Shown here: positions 1 to 8,284 of the stretch, one piece after another | How the letters are laid out: each line of letters opens with the position of its first letter | How positions within the stretch are numbered: position 1 is the stretch's first letter | Assembly (NCBI GenBank): GCA_934667105.1 | Contig: CAKULG010000004.1 | Location: forward strand, 97,878-161,877 | Direction: 5' to 3' | DNA from: an uncultured Clostridia bacterium | GTDB lineage: Bacteria; Bacillota; Clostridia; Christensenellales; Aristaeellaceae | Length of the DNA stretch: 64,000 bases | Notes under the pieces: generated by a model | Told to the model about the DNA's origin: nothing | Seen by the model: the letters and a program-made list of their open reading frames with translations, nothing else | Database searches by the model: none | Position numbers and translations under genes: made by a program

Positions 1-1
1 C

Positions 2-568
2 GAGCGCGCCGTGCAGGAAACCCGGGGCCTGGCGCTGGCCAGCGGCGGCGAATTTCCTTACGCCTGGTTCCACGCCCATTCCGGAGGCATGACGGCGGAG
101 GCCAAGGAGGGCCTGGCCTATGAAAAGGACGAGCCCGCTTATACCCGGGTGACGGAGGGGCGCGAAGGCGAAAGCGCGCCCCAGGAGGCGAAAAGCTGGC
201 AGGCGGAATTCACCCGGACGGAATTCCTGCAGGCGGCGAAAAAGGCGGGCCTGACCGGGGCCGACGGGGTGGAAAGCGTCGCCGTGGGGGAACGGGGTAA
301 AAGCGGGCGCGCCGTCACGCTGAATGTCAACGGTCAGGCGGTATCCGCCCCCGAGCTGCGCATCGCCCTGGGCTCCTCCAAGATGCGCTCCACCCTGCTC
401 ACCAGCCTGAGGCTGGAAGGGGACCGGGTGGTCATGGCGGGCAAGGGCTACGGCCACGGGGTGGGCATGCCCCAATGGGGCGCTTTCGCCCTGGCGGAGG
501 AGGGCAAAGCCGCGGAGGAAATCGTCACCTATTATTTTCAAAACGTGACGGTGGAAAAACTCTGGTAA
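2..568 (+). CDS. SpoIID/LytB-domain protein, 3' part (5' end outside window)
   Basis: The reading frame is open from the left edge, so the first part of the gene is missing; about 188 codons are present. The stretch AHSGG near residue 27 of the fragment and the C-terminal GHGVGMPQWGAFAL motif are hallmarks of the SpoIID/LytB domain. In SpoIID itself this domain is a lytic transglycosylase that cuts denuded glycan strands during engulfment; homologues also act as amidase enhancers. The visible part covers the end of the catalytic domain and runs almost to its usual C-terminus (TYYFQNV). An intrinsic terminator follows 18 bases after the stop, so it is the last gene of its unit. Whether it is true sporulation SpoIID or a vegetative paralogue cannot be told from the fragment. 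Confidence 0.8.
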   Translation, partial: ERAVQETRGLALASGGEFPYAWFHAHSGGMTAEAKEGLAYEKDEPAYTRVTEGREGESAPQEAKSWQAEFTRTEFLQAAKKAGLTGADGVESVAVGERGKSGRAVTLNVNGQAVSAPELRIALGSSKMRSTLLTSLRLEGDRVVMAGKGYGHGVGMPQWGAFALAEEGKAAEEIVTYYFQNVTVEKLW

Positions 569-586
569 GCTGATAGAAAACGAGCG

Positions 587-644
587 AAAAAATGCGAAAC
601 GACGGTGGGGAACCCTCTGAAAGCCGTGGATTTCGCATTTTTTT
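587..644 (+). terminator. Intrinsic terminator after the SpoIID-like gene
   Basis: AAAAAATGCGAAA (587-599) pairs with TTTCGCATTTTTTT (631-644). The arms enclose a 31-base loop that can fold further through CGACGG and CCGT. The T-run is part of the right arm. It separates the SpoIID-like gene from the opp1 promoter. Confidence 0.75.
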
Positions 645-727
645 ATTTTCTCTATTGCAAAACTCCGTAAAAAAAGGAAAATACGCCAGAAAAACAGCGA
701 AAAAGATGCATTACGGAAAGGATAATC

Positions 728-756
728 TTGCAATTTCTTTCCTCCTGTGTTATGCT
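728..756 (+). promoter_or_regulatory. Predicted sigma-A promoter of opp1 operon
   Basis: TTGCAA (728-733), a 17-base spacer and TATGCT (751-756), with the extended -10 dinucleotide TG at 748-749. It lies about 60 bases upstream of the GTG start of the first binding protein and is the only good promoter between the upstream terminator and that gene. Confidence 0.55.
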
Positions 757-818
757 TATAGCATCTATTCATTCCAAGGCCGGGGATGGACGGAAAACAA
801 ACAAGGAGGAAACCGACT

Positions 819-2678
819 GTGAAGAAAGTATTTTCTCTGTTGCTTGCCCTGACGATGCTGCTTGGCGCTTCGTCTTTTGCCTGCGCGGAGGGAGAAAAGG
901 TAACATGCACCACCCTCTATTCCAGCGAGGCTACCACCCTCAATTACCTGATTCCCTCCTCCACCAATGAAAACGCCGTTACCGCCAATCTGATCGACAC
1001 CCTGGTGGAATACGATCGCTTCGGCAACATTCAGCCCTCCCTGGCGGAAAGCTGGGAAAGCACCGAGGATCAACTGGTGTGGACCTTTCACCTGCGCCAG
1101 GACGCGGTGTGGGTGGATTACAAGGGCGAGGAATACGCCAAGGTGAAGGCGCAGGATTTCGTGGAATCCGCCCGGTATATCCTCAACGCCAAAAACGCCT
1201 CTGAAACGGCCAAGGGCCTCTATGATGTGATCGCCGGGGCGGAGGCCTATTATAAGGGCACCGCCGAGCCCGCCGAGGGCGAGGAAAAGGCCCCTGAAAT
1301 GGCCTGGGACACCGTGGGCGTGAAGGCGCTGGATGATTTCACCCTCCAATACACCCTGTGCAAGCCCGTGCCTTATTTCCTGTCCATGCTGACGTATGTG
1401 AATTTTATGCCCGTCAACGGCGATTTCCTGGCGGAAAAGGGCGATCAGTTCGGCCTGGCCACCAGCAATGAAAATCTGCTGTACTGCGGCGCATATTATT
1501 TAAGCGAATTTAAGCCCCAGGAGCTTCGCGTTTTCTCCCGCAATCCCCTCTACTGGGATCCGGAAAACGTGCATATCGATGAAATTATCAAAAAGTATAA
1601 CAAGGAATCCGGCGAGGTAGCCCCGCAGCTGTATCTCCGGGGCGAGGTGGATTACACCTCCCTGAGCGTGGAAATGATGCAGGATTGGCTGGCCGATCCC
1701 GAAAAGGCCGCCAAGATTCACCCCGAGCGCGTGACCAGTTCCTACACCTATATGTATCTGTTCAACTTCGATCCCCAGTTTGACGCGGAATATGAGCCGG
1801 AAAACTGGCGCATCGCGGTGAACAATGAAAATTTCCGCCTTTCCATCATCAACGCCTTTAACCGCATTAAGGCCAAGACGCTGATTAACCCCGAAACGCC
1901 GGACGAGCTGCTCTTTAACACCATCACCACCCCCGGCCTGGCCGCCCTGAACGGGACGGATTATGTGAACATGGGCGCGCTGGCGGCCCTGAGCGCCAAG
2001 GGCGCGGATACTTTCGATAAAGAAGCCGCCCTGGCTTATAAAGAAGCTGCGGTGGAGGAACTGAAGGCTGCGGGGGCCAAGCTGCCCGTGAAAATTTTGC
2101 TGCTGTACAACAAGGGCCACGGCAACAACAGCGCCGAGGAGGCCCAGCTGGTGGAGCAGCAGCTGGAGGGCGTGCTGGGCACGGATTATATCGACGTGGT
2201 GATCGAAGCGGGCCCGGATAAATATCTCTCCGCCCGTCGCGCGGGCCAGTACGGCATGATGAATTGCAACTGGGGCGCGGACTACGCCGATCCCGAAACC
2301 TACACCGATCCTTTCCGCCGGGGCAACAATTACTCCTTCATCGATAAGGCCGCCGATACGGAAGCGATTGAAAAGTACTACGCCCTGGTGGACGCGGCCA
2401 AGGCCATCACCGGGGATACCCAGGCGCGGTATCTTGCCTTCGCCGAAGCGGAAGCCTATCTGATCGAGCATGGCTATGTGCTGCCCTTCGGCTACGGCAC
2501 GGGCAGCTATGTGGGCTCGCTGCTGGACCCCTTCACCGCGCCCACCGCCGCCCACGGCATTTCCAAGGAGCGCTTCAAGGGCCAGTATAAGCTGGACGAT
2601 TATATGGACACCGACGCCTATTTCGACGCGATGGACGTCTACCTGGCGGAAAAAGAGGCCGCCGCAGGGGCGCAATAA
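819..2678 (+). CDS. oppA: Oligopeptide ABC transporter substrate-binding protein (OppA1)
   Basis: 619-residue extracytoplasmic solute-binding protein of family 5 (OppA/DppA type), which captures peptides and delivers them to the OppBC permease. The GTG at 819 is chosen because AAGGAGG (803-809) sits nine bases before it and it gives a clean signal peptide (MKKVFSLLLALTMLLG, cleavage near ACA/E). An in-frame upstream ATG at 786 would bury this signal. The cysteine in SFACAEG is not in a good lipobox, so lipoprotein anchoring is doubtful. Family landmarks are the N-terminal SLAESWESTEDQLVWTFHLR region and the C-terminal AFAEAEAYLIEHGYVLPF segment. It has the normal domain order, unlike the second OppA in this window (54398-56524). 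First gene of oppABCDF-alr. Confidence 0.9.
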   Translation: MKKVFSLLLALTMLLGASSFACAEGEKVTCTTLYSSEATTLNYLIPSSTNENAVTANLIDTLVEYDRFGNIQPSLAESWESTEDQLVWTFHLRQDAVWVDYKGEEYAKVKAQDFVESARYILNAKNASETAKGLYDVIAGAEAYYKGTAEPAEGEEKAPEMAWDTVGVKALDDFTLQYTLCKPVPYFLSMLTYVNFMPVNGDFLAEKGDQFGLATSNENLLYCGAYYLSEFKPQELRVFSRNPLYWDPENVHIDEIIKKYNKESGEVAPQLYLRGEVDYTSLSVEMMQDWLADPEKAAKIHPERVTSSYTYMYLFNFDPQFDAEYEPENWRIAVNNENFRLSIINAFNRIKAKTLINPETPDELLFNTITTPGLAALNGTDYVNMGALAALSAKGADTFDKEAALAYKEAAVEELKAAGAKLPVKILLLYNKGHGNNSAEEAQLVEQQLEGVLGTDYIDVVIEAGPDKYLSARRAGQYGMMNCNWGADYADPETYTDPFRRGNNYSFIDKAADTEAIEKYYALVDAAKAITGDTQARYLAFAEAEAYLIEHGYVLPFGYGTGSYVGSLLDPFTAPTAAHGISKERFKGQYKLDDYMDTDAYFDAMDVYLAEKEAAAGAQ

Positions 2679-2708
2679 CGGAAACGAGGCCATAAAAGCC
2701 GAATCGCT

Positions 2709-2742
2709 GCGGCAGGGAGCGGGCTGTTTCGCTCCCTGCCGC
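2709..2742 (+). other. Intercistronic hairpin between oppA1 and oppB1
   Basis: GCGGCAGGGAGCG (2709-2721) pairs perfectly over 13 bases with CGCTCCCTGCCGC (2730-2742) around an 8-base loop. No T-run follows, so it is unlikely to be an efficient terminator. Such hairpins after binding-protein genes typically stabilise the upstream mRNA and set the binding-protein:permease ratio. The second opp operon has an analogous hairpin. Confidence 0.7.
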
Positions 2743-2830
2743 CGGCCATATCATGCGAGGCTCAAGCGAACAGGGCAAAAAAGCCGCTTCGCCTCTTAGC
2801 CTGGGAATCGCATCAAAGGGTGTTGACCAA

Positions 2831-3772
2831 TTGACAAAATATCTGCTGAAGCGAATCGGGCAATCGCTGCTGACGCTGGCCATCATTTTAACGGTGGTGT
2901 TCATCCTGGTGCGTCAGATGCCCATCGAGGGTTATTTTGAGAATATCGATAAGCTGGATGAAGCGAATATTCAGGCCGCGCTGGAAAAAATGGGCCTGAA
3001 CGACCCGCTCTATATCCAGCTGAAGGATTTTTTTGCGCGCCTGCTGCAGGGCGATCTGGGCGCCTCCAGCCGCTATAGCGTGGGCGTGCCCATCACGCAG
3101 ATTATTGCGGCGAAGGCCCCCATTTCCATTCGAATGGGGCTTCTTTCCATGGCGCTTTCTATGGCGCTGGGCCTGCCTCTGGGGGCGGCCATGGCGCGCT
3201 CCAAGAGCAAATTCTGGGATAAATTCGGCACGGCCTTTATCGTGCTGGTCAACGCCGTTCCCGCGGCGGTTTATCATATCTATATTCAATCCTACGGCTC
3301 CCAGCTGCTGGGGGTCAGCATGCTGTTTGAGGAAAGCAACTGGGTTTCCTGGATTCTGCCGGTGTTTTCCATGTCGCTGGGCAATATCGCCTATTACGCC
3401 ATGTGGCTGCGGCGGTATATGCTGGATGAATTGAACAAGGATTATGTGCGCCTGGCCCGGGCCAAGGGCGTGGGCACCAAGCAGATTACCGCCCGCCATG
3501 TATTCCGCAACGCCTTTGTGCCCATGATTCAATATATCCCCACCTCGCTGCTTTTCACGGTGGGCGGCTCCATTTACATCGAATCGCTCTATTCCATTCC
3601 GGGCATGGGCGGGCTGCTGGTGGATGTTATCAGCCGCCAGGATAACCCCATGGTGCAGGCCATCGTGATGATTTATTCCTGCATCGGCATTGTGGGCATG
3701 CTGCTGGGCGATCTGCTGATGGCGCTGATTGATCCGCGCATCAGCCTGCAAAAGAAGGAGGGGGCGCGCTGA
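2831..3772 (+). CDS. oppB: Oligopeptide ABC transporter permease OppB1
   Basis: 313-residue inner-membrane permease of the OppB/DppB family, the usual length. I chose the TTG at 2831, giving MTKYLLKRIGQSLL, because the paralogue at 56625 begins MTKYLLKR and an AAAGGG stretch lies ten bases upstream; a longer frame from 2753 has no such support. The first transmembrane helix is near residues 10-30. The cytoplasmic EAA loop (DYVRLARAKGVGTKQITARHVF) contacts the ATPases, and the protein ends with the conserved DPRIS. The stop overlaps the oppC start (TGATG), indicating translational coupling. Partner of OppC1 in the transmembrane pore. Confidence 0.88.
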   Translation: MTKYLLKRIGQSLLTLAIILTVVFILVRQMPIEGYFENIDKLDEANIQAALEKMGLNDPLYIQLKDFFARLLQGDLGASSRYSVGVPITQIIAAKAPISIRMGLLSMALSMALGLPLGAAMARSKSKFWDKFGTAFIVLVNAVPAAVYHIYIQSYGSQLLGVSMLFEESNWVSWILPVFSMSLGNIAYYAMWLRRYMLDELNKDYVRLARAKGVGTKQITARHVFRNAFVPMIQYIPTSLLFTVGGSIYIESLYSIPGMGGLLVDVISRQDNPMVQAIVMIYSCIGIVGMLLGDLLMALIDPRISLQKKEGAR

Positions 3773-5133
3773 TGAAGGGCATCAAGGAGCATGTGGTTCG
3801 CCCCTTGGAGGAAAGCCGGTTTTCCTTCGCGGGCTACGATCAGGCGGCGGCGGAAAAAAGCGGCTATTCCGATTATTCCTATTGGGGCAGCACGTTTCGC
3901 TGCTTTCTGAAAAATCGAGGGGCGGTGGCGCTGCTGATCGTGCTGGCGCTGCTGCTGGCGTTCACCTGCGTTCAGCCCTATCTGCCCGGCCAGTTCGCCG
4001 CCAATGAAATTATCGATCACCCCGTCACCGAGATGCAGCTGATGAACATCCGCCCGGGGCTGACCAACATTGTGGAAACCGTGCCCGCAGGCACGCCGCT
4101 GATCGTCACCCCCTGGGAAAATGAGGAATGGGCGGCGGTGAGCAACGTGCTTTGCAAGATTCCCGCCCGGAAAGCCTTCACTGTGCTGGAATACGGTGCG
4201 GATTATTGCCGGGTGGAATATCAGGGGAAGGAAGGCTATGTGAAAAACGATTATTCCACCAAACTCAAGCTCCCCGACGATTACGAGAATACGCCCTACG
4301 AGGCGAAATCTAATTTTGCGGTGAGCCTGCTGACCACGCCTCAGGAACTGACCAACCGGGGCGACGCGCTGTTCACGCTGCGCGCCTGCCTGGAAATGGG
4401 GGAGGGCTCCGCCGCTGTGACCATTTCCCCGGCGCAGCTTCGGCTGCTGCCCGATACCCGGCCCTTCCTTTTCGGCACCAATAACGCGGGGCAGGATCTG
4501 TGGGCTCTGGTTTGGGCGGGCACGCGCACCTCGCTGCTCATCGGTGTGGCGGTGGCCCTGTGCCAGGCGGCGGTGGGCATTCTCATCGGCGTGCTGTGGG
4601 GCTATGTGCGGGCGCTGGACCGGCTGCTGACGGAAATCTACAACGTGATTGACAACGTGCCCACTACCATCGTGCTGATTCTGATTTCTTATATTATGCG
4701 TCCCGGCGTGGGCACGCTCATTTTCGCCATGAGCATTACGGGCTGGGTGGGCATGGCGCGCTTTGTGCGCAACCAGATCGTCATTATCCGCGATCGGGAT
4801 TACAACCTGGCCTCCCGCTGCCTGGGCACGGGCACCGCCCGCGTGATTACCCGCAACCTGCTGCCTTATCTGGTTTCGGTGATTACGCTGCGCATGGCGC
4901 TATCCATTCCGGGGGCCATCGGCCACGAGGTGTTCATCACCTATATCGGCCTGGGCCTGCCCATCAGCATCCCCTCCCTGGGCAATCTGATCAATATCGG
5001 AAGAACGCTGCTGGCCACCTCCGCCAGCTATCAATTGGTGTTTCCCACCATCGTGCTTTCCATCATCACCGTTTCCTTCTATATCATCGGCAATGCGTTC
5101 GCCGACGCAGCCGACCCGAAAAATCACCAGTAA
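3772..5133 (+). CDS. oppC: Oligopeptide ABC transporter permease OppC1 with an inserted SH3-like domain
   Basis: 453 residues, about 150 more than a typical OppC. After the N-terminal cytoplasmic segment and helix 1 (about residues 52-70), the family signature FGTNNAGQDLW appears only at about 233. The intervening extracytoplasmic stretch holds an SH3b-like unit (about 122-165), recognisable from FTVLEYGADYCRVEYQGKEG followed by YVKNDY. Bacterial SH3 domains usually bind peptidoglycan or its peptides. From 233 on the permease is ordinary, with SLLIGVAVAL, an EAA loop (YNLASRCLGTGTARVITRNL) and a C-terminal NAFADAADP. It overlaps oppB by one base and precedes oppD by 14 bases. The permease call is firm; the SH3 assignment is from pattern only. 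Confidence 0.85.
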   Translation: MKGIKEHVVRPLEESRFSFAGYDQAAAEKSGYSDYSYWGSTFRCFLKNRGAVALLIVLALLLAFTCVQPYLPGQFAANEIIDHPVTEMQLMNIRPGLTNIVETVPAGTPLIVTPWENEEWAAVSNVLCKIPARKAFTVLEYGADYCRVEYQGKEGYVKNDYSTKLKLPDDYENTPYEAKSNFAVSLLTTPQELTNRGDALFTLRACLEMGEGSAAVTISPAQLRLLPDTRPFLFGTNNAGQDLWALVWAGTRTSLLIGVAVALCQAAVGILIGVLWGYVRALDRLLTEIYNVIDNVPTTIVLILISYIMRPGVGTLIFAMSITGWVGMARFVRNQIVIIRDRDYNLASRCLGTGTARVITRNLLPYLVSVITLRMALSIPGAIGHEVFITYIGLGLPISIPSLGNLINIGRTLLATSASYQLVFPTIVLSIITVSFYIIGNAFADAADPKNHQ

Positions 5134-5147
5134 AGGAGGCGTGCGCC

Positions 5148-6188
5148 GTGGAGGAACGACAGGCTATTCTCTCTGTTCGCAATCTGAACGTGAAATTTTC
5201 CCTGCGCGGGAAAACGCTGCATGCCATCCGGGATGTATCGCTGGATTTGTATAAGGGCGAAACGCTGGCTATCGTGGGGGAATCCGGCTCGGGCAAATCG
5301 GTGCTGACAAAAACATTTATGGGCCTGCTGGACGCCAACGGATGGATCGACAGCGGCAGCATTCTTTATAACGGCCAGGATCTGGCGAAATTCCGCACCG
5401 AGGCGGAATGGCTGAAAATCCGGGGCAAGGAAATCGCCATGGTGCTGCAGGATCCCATGACCAGCCTGAACCCCCTGAAGCCCATCGGCAGCCAGATTGA
5501 GGAGGCGCTGCGCTTGCATCAGGCCCTGCGGGGGGAGGAAGCGCGGCGGCGCATGCTGGAAATCCTCACGGATGTGGGCATTCCCGCCCCTGAAAAGCGC
5601 GCCCGGCAGTATCCCCATGAATTTTCCGGCGGCATGCGGCAGCGGGTGGTGATCGCCATCGCCCTGGCCTGCAACCCCAAAATTCTCATCTGCGACGAGC
5701 CTACCACCGCCTTGGATGTGACCATCCAGGCGCAGATTCTGCATCTGATCCGCGATCTGGTGCGGAAATATCAGCTGACCACCGTGTATATCACCCACGA
5801 TCTGGGGGTGGTGGCCAATGTGGCGGATCGGGTGGCGGTGATGTACGCGGGGGATATTGTGGAAATCGGCGCAAGCCGGGAGATTTTTTTCGACGCGCGC
5901 CATCCCTACACCTGGGCGCTGCTTTCCTCCCTGCCCCAGATGGGGGTGAAGGGAAAGCCGCTGTTTTCCATTAAGGGCACGCCGCCCAACCTGTTCGCCG
6001 AAATCAAGGGGGACGCCTTCGCGCCCCGCAATCCCTACGCCCTGAAGATTGATTTTGAGGAGCGGCCGCCGCTTTTCACCGTTTCGCCTACGCATCAGGC
6101 GCGCACGTGGCTGCTGGATCCCCGGGCCCCCAAGGTGGAGCCGCCGGAGATTCTGCGGCGCTTACAGGAGGTGGGCAAGCTGCCATGA
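5148..6188 (+). CDS. oppD: Oligopeptide ABC transporter ATP-binding protein OppD1
   Basis: 346-residue cytoplasmic ATPase of the OppD/DppD family, normal length. It has Walker A GESGSGKS (about residue 45-52), Q-loop LQDPMTSLNP, signature FSGGMRQR, Walker B LICDEPTTALD, and the H-loop histidine in ITHDLGVVA. The C-terminal oligopeptide-type extension (FAPRNPYALKIDFEERPPLF) lacks the cluster cysteines seen in some relatives. The start is GTG 5148, eight bases after AAAGGAGG (5132-5139). Its last codons overlap the oppF start. It pairs with OppF1 to drive uptake. Confidence 0.92.
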   Translation: MEERQAILSVRNLNVKFSLRGKTLHAIRDVSLDLYKGETLAIVGESGSGKSVLTKTFMGLLDANGWIDSGSILYNGQDLAKFRTEAEWLKIRGKEIAMVLQDPMTSLNPLKPIGSQIEEALRLHQALRGEEARRRMLEILTDVGIPAPEKRARQYPHEFSGGMRQRVVIAIALACNPKILICDEPTTALDVTIQAQILHLIRDLVRKYQLTTVYITHDLGVVANVADRVAVMYAGDIVEIGASREIFFDARHPYTWALLSSLPQMGVKGKPLFSIKGTPPNLFAEIKGDAFAPRNPYALKIDFEERPPLFTVSPTHQARTWLLDPRAPKVEPPEILRRLQEVGKLP

Positions 6189-7138
6189 CGGAAAAACGAG
6201 AACCGCTGCTTTCCGTTCGCGATCTGGAAGTGAATTTCGGCAGCCGCCGTCGGCCCTTCCGGGCGGTGCGGGGCGTGAGCTTTGATATTTATCCGGGGGA
6301 AACCTTCGGCCTGGTGGGGGAATCCGGCTCGGGGAAAACCACCATCGGCCGCGCCATTATCCGCATTTACGAGGCCAGCGCGGGCGAAATTCTCTTTAAG
6401 GGGCAGCGCATCAGCGGCCGCATCAGCCGGGCGCTGGATCGGGAAATCACCCAGAAAATCCAGATGATTTTTCAGGATCCGATGGCTTCCCTGAACGAGC
6501 GGGCCAAGGTGGATTACATCGTCAGCGAGGGGCTGTATAACGTGGAGCGCCATTTAACCGCCGCCCAGCGCAAGGAGCGGGTGGCGGAGGCGCTGATGGA
6601 GGTGGGGCTGCTTCCTGAATTTGCCAGCCGCTTCCCCCATGAATTTTCCGGCGGCCAGCGGCAGCGCATCGGCATTGCCCGGGCGCTGATTATGCGGCCC
6701 GAACTGGTGGTGGCGGACGAGCCTATTTCCGCCCTGGATGTATCCATCCGCGCCCAGGTGCTGAACCTGATGGAGGAATTAAAGCAAAAGCGCGGGCTGA
6801 CTTATCTGTTCATTTCCCACGATCTATCCGTGATGCGCTTCATCTGTGATCGGATCGCGGTGATTTATAAGGGCAGGCTGATGGAAATGGCGGAAACGGA
6901 GGAATTGTTCCGCCACCCCCTGCATCCCTATACCCGGGCGCTGCTTTCCGCCGTGCCCATCCCCTCGCCGGACGCGCGCCGGGATGCGCCGCCCGTGCCT
7001 TATGATGAAAGCGCCCATGATTATTCCCAGGAAGCCCCCGCCTTCACCCAGATTGCTCCGGGCCATTTTGTGCGGGCCAACGGGGCGGAGCTGGCGGAAT
7101 ACCGGCGTATGCTGGAGGAAGAACGGCATGAATATTGA
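6185..7138 (+). CDS. oppF: Oligopeptide ABC transporter ATP-binding protein OppF1
   Basis: 317-residue ATPase of the OppF family. The ATG at 6185 overlaps the oppD stop (ATGA) and gives MTEKREPLLSVRDLEVNF; AGGAGGT lies upstream at about 6166. Motifs are Walker A GESGSGKTT, Q-loop FQDPMASLNE, signature FSGGQRQR, Walker B VVADEPISALD and switch histidine ISHDLSV. Its ordinary length makes it a good control for the extended OppF2 at 60953. The 3' end overlaps alr by 11 bases, so alr is translated from the same message. Confidence 0.92.
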   Translation: MTEKREPLLSVRDLEVNFGSRRRPFRAVRGVSFDIYPGETFGLVGESGSGKTTIGRAIIRIYEASAGEILFKGQRISGRISRALDREITQKIQMIFQDPMASLNERAKVDYIVSEGLYNVERHLTAAQRKERVAEALMEVGLLPEFASRFPHEFSGGQRQRIGIARALIMRPELVVADEPISALDVSIRAQVLNLMEELKQKRGLTYLFISHDLSVMRFICDRIAVIYKGRLMEMAETEELFRHPLHPYTRALLSAVPIPSPDARRDAPPVPYDESAHDYSQEAPAFTQIAPGHFVRANGAELAEYRRMLEEERHEY

Positions 7139-8264
7139 GCGCGCCCGTTCCCGGGCCTGGGCGGAAATCGACGAGGACGCGCTGCTGCATAATTACGCCC
7201 TGGCGCGCTCGCTTTGCCGGAAGGAAACGACGTTTATTTGCGTTGTAAAGGCCAATGCCTACGGGCTGGGCCTTTTTCATACCGTGCAGACGCTTTCCGC
7301 CGCGGGGGCGGATTGGTTCGCCGTGGCTACGCCGGAGGAGGCGCTGCTGGCTCGAAAGGCGGCTCCAGGGGCGCAGATTCTGCTGCTGGGCCCGGCGGGG
7401 GGCGAATATCTGCCGCTTTTGATTGCGCGGAATATCCTGCTCACCGTCGGCCGGGAAGAAGAGGGCTGGGCGGCGGCCGCGGCGGCCCGCGCCCTGGGCG
7501 GGACGGCCCGGGCGCATGTGAAATTCGACACCGGGTTGCACCGCCTGGGCTTTTCCCGGGCGGAGGACGCGCTGCCGCTGGCGGAGCTTCCGGGCCTTTC
7601 GCTGGAGGGGGCGTATACCCATCTGGCGCTGCGCTCCCGGGAGCAGAGCCAGGCGCAGCACGCGCTGTTTCTGCAAATGACGGATACGCTGGCCCGCCGG
7701 GGCCTACGTTTCCCCATGCGCCATATGCTGGATTCCATCGGCCTGACCCGCTTTCCCGAATGGCAGATGGACGCGGTGCGGGTGGGGGCGTTTCTGTATG
7801 GCAATGTGCCGCCCGCCTGGCCGCGCTTTGGGGAAGGGAAAAGCGTGGTTTCGTTTAAGGCCCGGGTGACCCGGGTGGATTGGACGGCCGCCGGGGAGGG
7901 CGTGGGCTATGACGATGCGCCGCTTCCCCGGGATACCCGGGTGGCCACGCTGAGCGTGGGCTATGTGGACGGCTATCCCCGGGCGTTTTCCGGCCGGGGG
8001 GCGGTGGCGCTGCATGGGCGGCGGGCCTCCGTGCTGGGGCTGATCTGTATGGATCAGATGATGGTGGACGTGACGGATATTCCCGCCGTGGCACCGGGAG
8101 ATACGGCGGTGCTGCTGGGGGAGGAAATCTCCTTGCAGGAATATGCCGAAACAGGTCGGCTGAACCGCAACGAGGCCCTGGCGCTGCTGGGGCGGCGTGT
8201 GCCCCGGGTGTATCTGCGGGACGGCCAGGTTTCCGCCGTCGCCGCGGAAATGGACGCGGAATAA
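7128..8264 (+). CDS. alr: Alanine racemase
   Basis: 378-residue PLP enzyme that interconverts L- and D-alanine, supplying D-Ala for peptidoglycan. The PLP-binding lysine is K41 in VVKANAYGLG. The C-terminal catalytic tyrosine region is SVGYVDGYPRAFSG (usually GYADGYPR), and ICMDQMMVDVTD is the conserved C-terminal domain motif. The start ATG 7128 lies within the end of oppF, with GGAGGA (7114-7119) eight bases before it; longer frames run into oppF. Co-transcription with a peptide importer is unusual and hints that imported peptides, possibly wall-derived, and D-Ala metabolism are linked. ddl lies 11 kb downstream. Confidence 0.93.
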   Translation: MNIERARSRAWAEIDEDALLHNYALARSLCRKETTFICVVKANAYGLGLFHTVQTLSAAGADWFAVATPEEALLARKAAPGAQILLLGPAGGEYLPLLIARNILLTVGREEEGWAAAAAARALGGTARAHVKFDTGLHRLGFSRAEDALPLAELPGLSLEGAYTHLALRSREQSQAQHALFLQMTDTLARRGLRFPMRHMLDSIGLTRFPEWQMDAVRVGAFLYGNVPPAWPRFGEGKSVVSFKARVTRVDWTAAGEGVGYDDAPLPRDTRVATLSVGYVDGYPRAFSGRGAVALHGRRASVLGLICMDQMMVDVTDIPAVAPGDTAVLLGEEISLQEYAETGRLNRNEALALLGRRVPRVYLRDGQVSAVAAEMDAE

Positions 8265-8284
8265 GCGCGCCGCAGGGAGAGGCC

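Noticed and set aside
786..818. Upstream ATG start for oppA1
   Set aside because: The ribosome site lies downstream of it and it would place charged residues ahead of the signal peptide.
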